64,000 nt of DNA from Desulfatiglans anilini DSM 4660 (lineage in GTDB: Bacteria > Desulfobacterota > DSM-4660 > Desulfatiglandales > Desulfatiglandaceae), in assembly GCF_000422285.1 (NCBI RefSeq), contig NZ_AULM01000004.1, positions 176,767-240,766 of the forward strand, written 5' to 3'. The notes under the pieces are model-generated. The model saw only the letters and a list, made by a program, of their open reading frames with translations. It ran no database searches and was not told where the DNA came from. A program made the position numbers and the translations under genes. Positions 36,148 to 42,989 of this stretch are shown here, in pieces (the stretch's first letter is position 1; the number at the start of each line of letters is the position of its first letter).

Positions 36148-37313
36148 AAACCTGCCGGAGGTTCGACGGCCGCCCCGCGAACTTACTTCCGAGGTCAGGA
36201 ACCCGACCTCGCCTGGATTGCTCAGCCCACCCTTTGATCCAGACCCCGTGATCGCTTACCAAAAATCTTCCTTCGCTCCTGCCTCCACCCTCCTGGAGAG
36301 CCGGCGGGCTCTTTCTCGAACGTATCCGGCTCCCACAGGCTTTGCTTCTTCGCGAAGCCGTTCGCCGCCCCGTGTACAGCTATGCCCCGGTACTCTCCTC
36401 GGTGCTTTTTAAACCGCTCATTTTGTCCATTTTTCGGCCGGCGTTAATCAATTGCCAAAGACCGGGACATGAAGTCCTCCGGGCTTACCCATGCCCGGTC
36501 TCTCCTGCTTAAAAACTGATCTGCAAAAAGGGTCAAAATTGCACAATCGGAATCAAATTTCGACTGTCATTTCGACCTATTACACAGGATTTCGCAGACC
36601 TTGCATCCGGCCATTTTTCCACGCCCCCTGTAAAGGACATCAAAATTTTCTTTCATACCGCGGCGGTTCTCAGCAGGAAGGTGAAGAGAACTTAGCCGGT
36701 GGTTAACCAATCTCTCATGCAGCAGGGGCTTCTCCCAAATGCACAGCGTAATGTGCACAAGCTTTTTCCCGAGCCTGGACGAGAATGAGAACGAATTTTT
36801 TGAACGTGGCTGATCGTGTTGTGATGCTTTCATAAAATCCAAATGTTACGTCATGTCCGGGCACAGCGCAGATGTCTGCCTGTCTGCAGGAACCGCCAAC
36901 TGGCATTGAATTTGCCAAGAGCATAGTGTTCCAACTCAGCAGGCGGAATGGCACTGCTCGAGCCGATGCTCTGGCGACAATGGCGGTACGCTATTTTCTG
37001 ACCGACCTACCACTCGGCTGATGGCCTTGCCCGGATGCTGGAGGCTCGGTCGGGGCACCTCGAAGGCAAGATGGTCTCCATCCGGAAATGGTCTTTTTGG
37101 CCAATGTCGGCGTCAATCCGCACGTTTGCTTGTGCGGCGACCTGCAGACCTGGTCCGTGCAAACGCTTGATTTCATTAATATTGGCCAAACCGGAAGCCA
37201 CTGCGAAGCGGTGGGACTGAGCACCCGAAGGGTGTGAAGAAAAATCATCATTTCCGGATTGGAAACTGGATTCTACCGGGAAATCATTTCCGGATGATCT
37301 AGATAAGGATGGG
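36148..37313. other. non-coding region with long repeat copy
   Basis: About 1.17 kb between the zinc-ribbon gene and the large orphan. It contains repeat R8 (37074-37300). The rest is of mixed composition. Several short open frames exist but none has a binding site or recognisable content. No integrase or transposase remnant is evident. Confidence 0.55.
37074..37300 (-). repeat. palindromic repeat, copy R8 (longest form)
   Basis: Reverse orientation, about 195 bases to GGATTGGAAAC plus a further 32 bases of shared tail. Left end GTCTCCATCCGGAAATGG; then TCTTTTTGGCCAATGTCGGC, GTCAATCCGCACGTTTGCTT and core GTGCGGCGACCTGCAGACC. The insert CACCCGAAGGGTGTGAAG is shared with R2, and the tail CCGGGAAATCATTTCCGGA with R7. 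It ends 14 bases before the large orphan gene and may supply its leader. Confidence 0.85.
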
Positions 37314-40300
37314 ATGAAGATGGCTTTGAAGATTGATGATTTCAGGCAAGCGGCGGATAAGGGCGGCAGGATAGCGATGATCTTCGATGATGATGGCCGG
37401 GCATCCGTCCGGGGGACCGGCTGGTCATGGAATACCTGGGGAGGCAGCAGAAGAGACTGCCGGGATTATATAGAACGCCAATTGATCCGGACTCCGCACC
37501 AGTGGCGGAGGGTTGCGCCCGAGCGTCAGGTCGACCTGCAGTTGCGCTTCCAATTCAAAGAAGCGCTCAGGGACGAACATGGGGACGATGTCAGCAACCT
37601 GGTGATTCGCGACCTGAGCCATCGATACCGCGGTTTCCTGACTGCGTTGGAGGTGAAAGAAGCCGACGCCCTGGCCAAGAAATACAAAGAAATAGAAGCC
37701 GAGAACCGGAAATGTATGGAACGCGAGTTGTTTGCTTCAAAGGATTTGCACAGCAGCTGCGAATGCTCTCCATTCTTCGAGCCATTTGTCGAAGACCAGT
37801 CAGTTATCCAGCCAGATAGTGATAACCGTAAAAATACTGGGTTGATGGTAATCTTGGAGAAATCCTTCCAACATTTGTCTGAGAGGCACGAAATTTCGCC
37901 GGATGATAACACTGATCCCGATACAGAAGACCCTGATCGAACGAAAACAGATCGCTTTCCGGCCATGCAGGAGAGCGCAATGACTCCGCAAACAGCCCAT
38001 GATCCTGACGTGTATGAATTTTTTGAGAGCTTTGCCCGCCAATGCATTACCGAATGGACACGCCATCATTCTGAAACCATCGGTGACCAGGATATCAAAG
38101 GAAAACTCGAAAAGGCATTCACCGCCTTTCTGAAGCGAGTCCGAACGTTTTATGGGGAATACTCCGTTCAATTCATCCAGGAACTTAACTGCTTCCAACG
38201 AGCGCTGCCGGAGGGTACGACATCGCAGGACAGAAAATTCCTGATGGAGGTCATACTGCATCCCTCCATGGCGTGGTGGGCCAAAACCGATTTTGGGTTA
38301 GTGCACAAGGTCCTTGATAAAGTCGCGACATGGTACTTCAAGCATCCCGCCATGGCTTCCCCGGCGGACACCCTGTGGGCTGTGGAGGACAAAGACGGCG
38401 TCGACACGGACTATGACCGGCAGTACAGGGATCAGGGCATGGCACGGTGGGATCGGCGTCCTCCGGAAGAGATCTTGCGGAGACTGCCATCGAGGGATGG
38501 GAGCAAGACACTGCCTGATCCCATCCTGGCATGGACGAATCGGCGCCCTCCGGAAGAGATCTTCGCGAGACTGCTATCGAAGGAGTCGAGCGAGACCCAG
38601 GGTGTGCCCAATCTAGTCCAGAGGATCGAAGCCGAATCCTTGCGTGAACACTTGATGCCCACCGGATTGAACGCGAAAGAGCGAGAGGCCTACCTGCATC
38701 TAACAAGGGTGTTTCTGCCTGGATCAAAACAACCCCTGGCAGATTACCGGCAGTATGTCGAGTTCGTGGCTGACAACATTCATACCATTGCGCTTCTGAA
38801 CAGAGAGGAGCGTTCCTTCTACGAGGTGGGGTCGGAAGGATATGGCTCCATCACAGGCCGGCTCACAAGGGCGATGAAGGGGCCTCATGACTTGTCGAAA
38901 TACAACGCCATCATGCGCGCGGAGCTGGCAGAAACACTCCATGATGAGCAGCAGAAGGCAGCCTTCCTGCATCTGACCAACCCGGAAAAGTGGCGCGGGT
39001 TGTTCCAGGACAGCCGGGACTACAATGCGTATCTGTTTGTGATTCATGGCATCATCGGAAGGTTCGTGGATGAACGTCAAGACAATACGGAGTATGACTG
39101 GAACGATCTAAAAAGGATCTGGCAGATCGTCACAGGCAATGAGCTGCCCTCTGACGCCACCTACTCCGATTTCGTATCGGAGCTGATTCAGATAGCGGAA
39201 GCAGCACAGAGGAGTCAGGCGAGCCCTGAGATTGCCGAGAGCAGGCAACGGCCGGGTAGACCTCCCGTTGTGCCGAAAAGGGTCGTTCTGAGGATCATAA
39301 GTGACGTAAACGATCTGCAGGCATGGGGCTCCAGAGACGGAACCGAGCAGAACCAGGCACTCTCGAAAACCGAACAGGAACAGCTTTGCGATGCAGTGTA
39401 CCCCTGGCTTTCCAGCCAGGACCCCGAGTTCATTCACGGGTTCATCCGCGGTCTTCTGGAACTCCATAATGCCCGGATAAGTGACCCGCAGCAGGCGGGG
39501 GAGGCCTTCAAGTCATTGATCGAGGAATTGAATGAATCTGACTTCCTGGAAGAAGTGCCAAAATTCTTTAGAACCCTGGAGGAGGAAACCGACTCGCTCT
39601 GTGGCGAACTGCCTGAAGAACTGCATGGGAAAAATCGTGAGGGATTGCTGCGCGAATACCAGGGGCGGCTCTGCGTCACCCTGCTGCCGCACATTGCCGG
39701 GAACGATGGGGAATTCTTCAGAGATTTCCTCAAGCAAACGAAGAAACCGTGGGTCGATGCGATGAGAGAGGATGGAGTGCAGCCCAACTCGGCCTGGGCA
39801 TTTGCAGGGATGCTTGATGAACTGGAGGCGTTCAACGGCCTGCGGCTGGATGGGGACGGCCAATCCGAGCTGTTTCCCAGGAAAAAGAGCAACGAATCAG
39901 CAGCCGATGCGATTCGGGCGCTTCGGAAGAGAATCCTTGAAATGAGGGGACAGGAACCTAAAAGCACGGCGCGGACGCCCGATGATGCGGACCGGGAAGC
40001 CGCGGCGCTCCAGAGAGTCTTCGGTTTGAAGCGCGTTCCGTGCCAGGAGGGGAGCGATTCATTTTTCAAGGCCGTTGCGCAGCTCATAGGATTGGAAACG
40101 CAGCAGGTCGTAAGCGATCTTACTGATTCCCTGATGAAGGGGGGCGAATCTTGGAAGCCGGCTACAGACCATCCGGACGTCGCCAAGATGCTTCTCAGCT
40201 TCGGCCTTTCCGACCACAGCTTCCGAACCGACAAATTGTTCAACTTCGCTCAACATATATGCGAACTGAGGAAGGAGGCCCGATACGGAGAAATCCCCTA

Positions 40301-40595
40301 CACCGTGCCGAACTTACAGGAAATCTTCGAACCTGGGAGGCTTAGCATGGTTCCACTCATGGCCCAGCTCTACCGGCGCCCAATCGGAGTGATCCAGATA
40401 AGAGAAGTTGACGGGCACCGCTATGGGCAGTGGGCCGTATGCAACTTAGACTGGAAAACTGGGAAGCCTCTGAGTCAGCAAGACGATAAACCGCTGGTTC
40501 TTGTTTTCGACGGGAAGCACTGGGACGCAACTCAACCTATACAGAAGAGGTCGCACCTGAGCAACGATGGCGACGACAAGAATAACAATGACTGA
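37314..40595 (+). CDS. large orphan protein, possible OTU-like C-terminal domain
   Basis: 1,093 residues, no signal peptide or membrane segment, composition less GC-biased than the neighbours. Most of it resembles nothing I recognise. A near-tandem repeat of about 29 residues (RRPPEEI... twice, at about 381 and 410) lies in the middle. The C-terminal ~190 residues resemble the OTU cysteine-protease layout: the pattern CQEGSDSFFKAVAQLIG at 910-926 (compare D-G-N-C-F-F), a late strand VLVFDGKHWDAT with His1069, and a spacing of about 150 between them. The position of the nucleophile is Ser916, not Cys, so it may be inactive or not an OTU. The ATG has AAGGATGGG before it. Confidence in the coding region is high, in the fold low. 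Confidence 0.75.
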   Translation: MKMALKIDDFRQAADKGGRIAMIFDDDGRASVRGTGWSWNTWGGSRRDCRDYIERQLIRTPHQWRRVAPERQVDLQLRFQFKEALRDEHGDDVSNLVIRDLSHRYRGFLTALEVKEADALAKKYKEIEAENRKCMERELFASKDLHSSCECSPFFEPFVEDQSVIQPDSDNRKNTGLMVILEKSFQHLSERHEISPDDNTDPDTEDPDRTKTDRFPAMQESAMTPQTAHDPDVYEFFESFARQCITEWTRHHSETIGDQDIKGKLEKAFTAFLKRVRTFYGEYSVQFIQELNCFQRALPEGTTSQDRKFLMEVILHPSMAWWAKTDFGLVHKVLDKVATWYFKHPAMASPADTLWAVEDKDGVDTDYDRQYRDQGMARWDRRPPEEILRRLPSRDGSKTLPDPILAWTNRRPPEEIFARLLSKESSETQGVPNLVQRIEAESLREHLMPTGLNAKEREAYLHLTRVFLPGSKQPLADYRQYVEFVADNIHTIALLNREERSFYEVGSEGYGSITGRLTRAMKGPHDLSKYNAIMRAELAETLHDEQQKAAFLHLTNPEKWRGLFQDSRDYNAYLFVIHGIIGRFVDERQDNTEYDWNDLKRIWQIVTGNELPSDATYSDFVSELIQIAEAAQRSQASPEIAESRQRPGRPPVVPKRVVLRIISDVNDLQAWGSRDGTEQNQALSKTEQEQLCDAVYPWLSSQDPEFIHGFIRGLLELHNARISDPQQAGEAFKSLIEELNESDFLEEVPKFFRTLEEETDSLCGELPEELHGKNREGLLREYQGRLCVTLLPHIAGNDGEFFRDFLKQTKKPWVDAMREDGVQPNSAWAFAGMLDELEAFNGLRLDGDGQSELFPRKKSNESAADAIRALRKRILEMRGQEPKSTARTPDDADREAAALQRVFGLKRVPCQEGSDSFFKAVAQLIGLETQQVVSDLTDSLMKGGESWKPATDHPDVAKMLLSFGLSDHSFRTDKLFNFAQHICELRKEARYGEIPYTVPNLQEIFEPGRLSMVPLMAQLYRRPIGVIQIREVDGHRYGQWAVCNLDWKTGKPLSQQDDKPLVLVFDGKHWDATQPIQKRSHLSNDGDDKNNND
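38454..38620 (+). repeat. internal tandem repeat inside the large orphan
   Basis: Two units offset by 87 bases, beginning CGGCGTCCTCCGGAAGAGAT and CGGCGCCCTCCGGAAGAGAT. They code for the two RRPPEEI segments. Divergence between units shows they are not a recent assembly artefact. Confidence 0.6.
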
Positions 40596-40606
40596 GGATC
40601 ATCCGG

Positions 40607-40630
40607 CGCGCAGGACGTTCGTCCTGCGCG
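40607..40630 (+). terminator. hairpin after the large orphan gene
   Basis: Perfect 10-base stem CGCGCAGGAC / GTCCTGCGCG with a GTTC loop, 11 bases past the stop. There is no T-run, so it may be a 3' stabilising hairpin rather than a classic terminator. Confidence 0.45.
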
Positions 40631-41084
40631 ATGCACGAAACTCATGGGCATGGACTATTAACGGCGGTCGAAAATTAAACAGGTATGGCCAGTAGAAAAA
40701 CGGCTAAAAGAAGTGAATGTATTAAACTGGTTGATTATACAGGATCGTCTGGCACCTGCATATAGCTGTATATAAAACAGTTTTTTTCCCTCTTTCAAAA
40801 AAATATTCTATAACTTCAACAAAATTTGTTTTTTTGCAGAACAGCTTTTTGAACAACTCTTTTTCGCAGCTAGTAACTTCATCATCCGGAGACGGCAGAC
40901 AAGCAATTTCAATTGATCCAAATGCCAAACAAAATCAATGAATAGCGAGTAAACCTATACTTATTGTGTATATTTTTTTCCTTCTCCATACCTATTTGCC
41001 CGCGTGGTCAATACCAAGAGGCCGTTCATCCACCATACCGATTTGATTTCTCCCACTATCCTTCCGCTGAAGACCATCTAAAGC

Positions 41085-41109
41085 AAAAGGCTCCTCCGAG
41101 GAAGAGCCT
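41085..41109 (-). terminator. rho-independent terminator of tRNA-Arg
   Basis: On the minus strand AGGCTCTTCC pairs with GGAGGAGCCT, followed by TTTT. It lies 15 bases beyond the tRNA 3' end, where transcription would leave it. Confidence 0.7.
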
Positions 41110-41124
41110 AAATTATTGTCTTTA

Positions 41125-41201
41125 TGGCGCGCCCAGCAGGATTCGAACCTGCGACCTACGGATTCGTAGTCCGTCACTCTATCCATCTGAGCTATGGGCG
41201 C
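41125..41201 (-). tRNA. tRNA-Arg (anticodon ACG)
   Basis: 77 bases including an encoded CCA. Acceptor stem GCGCCCA / TGGGCGC, anticodon stem ACGGA / TCCGT with loop CTACGAA, giving anticodon ACG, and T arm GCAGGTTCGAATCCTGC. A34 would be changed to inosine by TadA so that it reads CGU, CGC and CGA. Its 3' end faces the AT-rich gap and the large orphan gene. Such 3' ends are classic integration sites, but no att repeat or integrase was seen. Confidence 0.95.
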
Positions 41202-41280
41202 TCGAAAAGTTTTTTATACCATCTTGAAAGGGGGATGGCAAGAGGTCGTTTCGAGGAAAATCGAGAGGGGGCTATTTTTC

Positions 41281-41793
41281 TTATGGGATGTGGCGACGGA
41301 GGATCTCTTCGATCAGGGAGGTAGTGGAAAAACCGGTCTGAAAGGGGATACGTTCCACGCGGCCGCCGTCGGCCCTGACGATGTCAGCGCCGACGATGGC
41401 ATCCTCGGCCCAGTCACCGCCCTTGACGAGGATGTCGGGGAGCAGGGCCTGGATCAGCTGGAAGGGGGTCGGATCGTCGAAAATCACCACTTGGTCGACG
41501 GACGCGAGGGCGGCCAGGAGTTCGGCGCGGACGTCCTGGGGGAGGATTGGCCTGTCCGGGCCCTTCAGTGCGCGGACGGACTCATCGCTGTTGACGGCCA
41601 CGAGGAGGTGGTCGCCCAGCCGGCGGGCCTCCGAGAGATAGCGGGTGTGGCCCGGATGGAGGAGGTCGAAGCAGCCGTTGGTGAAGACCACGCGCCGGGC
41701 ATCGGCTTTGAGCCTTCGGATCGTCGCCTGCGCCGCGGGGAGCGTGACGATCTTTGTCAGGTACGGGATTTCCGGAATGTGCGGTCTTGCCAT
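41281..41793 (-). CDS. rfaE2: D-beta-D-heptose 1-phosphate adenylyltransferase (RfaE2-type)
   Basis: 170 residues, the adenylyltransferase half only. Transfers AMP to heptose 1-phosphate in ADP-heptose synthesis for LPS. The nucleotidyltransferase signature FTNGCFDLLHPGHTRYL and the late STTSLI match the family. The kinase half (RfaE1/HldE N-terminus) must be elsewhere. Last gene before the tRNA in the long minus-strand run, 18 bases after comF-like gene. Confidence 0.93.
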   Translation of the reverse strand: MARPHIPEIPYLTKIVTLPAAQATIRRLKADARRVVFTNGCFDLLHPGHTRYLSEARRLGDHLLVAVNSDESVRALKGPDRPILPQDVRAELLAALASVDQVVIFDDPTPFQLIQALLPDILVKGGDWAEDAIVGADIVRADGGRVERIPFQTGFSTTSLIEEILRRHIP

Positions 41794-41811
41794 GCGGTTT
41801 CCTCTCGATCT

Positions 41812-42549
41812 TTACACGGCCCTGGCAAGGGTCAGGGCTTTTACGCTCCGGGCGTCGGCCTTTTTGAGGATCCGGGCGCACTCGTTCAGGGTGTTGCCGG
41901 TGGTGGCGACGTCATCCACCAGGAGGATGTCCCGGCCCTTCACGGAGGCGGGGCGTTTCAGGAAAAAGGCTTCGTGGACGTTATCGCGCCGGTCGGCGTG
42001 TCCCAGGCCCGTCTGCGTTTGGGTGTATCTTACCCTGGTGAGGGACAGGAAGTCCAGGTCCGCCTGAAGGCGCTTCGCCACCGGGCGGGCGAGCAGGAGG
42101 CTTTGATTGAAGCCTCTCTCGCGGAGGCGCCGAGGGTGAAGCGGGACAGGCATCACGAGAAGGCGGGGCGCCGCTTCGAGCCACCGGTCGGCGTAGTCGG
42201 CGAGGAGCCGCCCGAAGGGCTTCGCCAGGTGCTCCTGCCCCCGGTACTTGAAGGCATGGACGGCCTTCGTGAGGGTCTCTCCGTAGATCAACGGCGCACG
42301 GAGGGCATCGAAATGAGGAGGCTTCCGGATGCAGGCCTCGCAGAGGTGATCGTCCTGCCGAGGCCCAGCAAACGGCTGCCCGCAGCAGGTGCAAAGGGGG
42401 GATGAAAGGGGTTCCCATTGGGCGAGGCAGACCTGGCAGAAAAGCGGATAGGCGCTGTCTGCAAACGGTTCGTCATCGTCGATAAAGGCGCCGCAGACTG
42501 CGCACCTCGGCGGGTAGATCATGCGGACGAGGGCTTCGAAGGGGTTCAC
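41812..42549 (-). CDS. ComF-family phosphoribosyltransferase-like protein
   Basis: 245 residues. N-terminal double zinc ribbon with four Cys pairs (CAVC, CQVC, CTCC, CEAC) and a C-terminal phosphoribosyltransferase fold with the PRPP motif DILLVDDVATTGNTL. ComF proteins are linked to DNA uptake and, in other bacteria, to replication restart; the role here is unproven. The GTG at 42549 has GAGGG 4 bases upstream. The longer open frame to 42645 runs inside the ykgJ-like gene. Confidence 0.87.
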   Translation of the reverse strand: MNPFEALVRMIYPPRCAVCGAFIDDDEPFADSAYPLFCQVCLAQWEPLSSPLCTCCGQPFAGPRQDDHLCEACIRKPPHFDALRAPLIYGETLTKAVHAFKYRGQEHLAKPFGRLLADYADRWLEAAPRLLVMPVPLHPRRLRERGFNQSLLLARPVAKRLQADLDFLSLTRVRYTQTQTGLGHADRRDNVHEAFFLKRPASVKGRDILLVDDVATTGNTLNECARILKKADARSVKALTLARAV

Positions 42550-42559
42550 GCGGCCCTCG

Positions 42560-42982
42560 TCATCGCTTGGGCTCGAGCGGCTCGACGAGGGGCTCGGTAA
42601 AGGCCTGTGGGGCCTCGATGCGGGCCTGGGCGACAAACTCTTCATGGGTGCACTCGCGGCAGATCCCCGGGCAGGCGTCTTTGGCGAGCTCCCAGGCCTG
42701 GGGGTCCTTCACGTTGGCCGGGAAAAACGGCCAGAGGGCGCAGCGGGCCGGTTTGACCGGGTGGATGAGGCACATCTTTTCGCGGTCGAAAAAGATGCAA
42801 TAGCCGTCGTCTCCGCACTTGAGGTAGGTTCGGCCATGCAGGGTCTCACAGTACCGGTCTCGAAACGCCGCCTCGGAGAGCCTCAGGAACTCTGCGATAC
42901 GGCGGGCTTCTTCATCCTTCACCACGATGCCGCCTTTGCCATAGCAGCAGGTGCCGCACAGGCGGCATTCGAATGCCTTCAT
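42560..42982 (-). CDS. YkgJ-type cysteine cluster protein
   Basis: 140 residues. The N-terminal Cys cluster CRLCGTCCYGKGG and later Cys (GYCIFF, MCLIHP, RCALWPFF) match the YkgJ/CxxCxxCC family, thought to bind zinc or an iron-sulfur cluster. Function unknown. ATG at 42982 with an AAGGAG site upstream. Seven bases separate it from the helicase gene before it; it is 10 bases from comF. Confidence 0.86.
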   Translation of the reverse strand: MKAFECRLCGTCCYGKGGIVVKDEEARRIAEFLRLSEAAFRDRYCETLHGRTYLKCGDDGYCIFFDREKMCLIHPVKPARCALWPFFPANVKDPQAWELAKDACPGICRECTHEEFVAQARIEAPQAFTEPLVEPLEPKR

Positions 42983-42989
42983 GGGACTT

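Larger units (their letters stand above)
40596..41124. other. AT-rich gap between orphan gene and tRNA-Arg
   Basis: About 530 bases, markedly AT-rich in its centre. Holds the hairpin at 40607-40630 and the tRNA terminator. A short open frame at 40722-40928 has only a TTG start and no binding site and is not called. Confidence 0.55.

Noticed and set aside
40722..40928. 68-codon minus-strand frame in the AT-rich gap
   Set aside because: Only a TTG start, no binding site, stop just upstream; composition of non-coding AT-rich DNA.
41125..41201. Attachment site duplication of the tRNA 3' end
   Set aside because: I found no second copy of the tRNA 3' sequence within the window.
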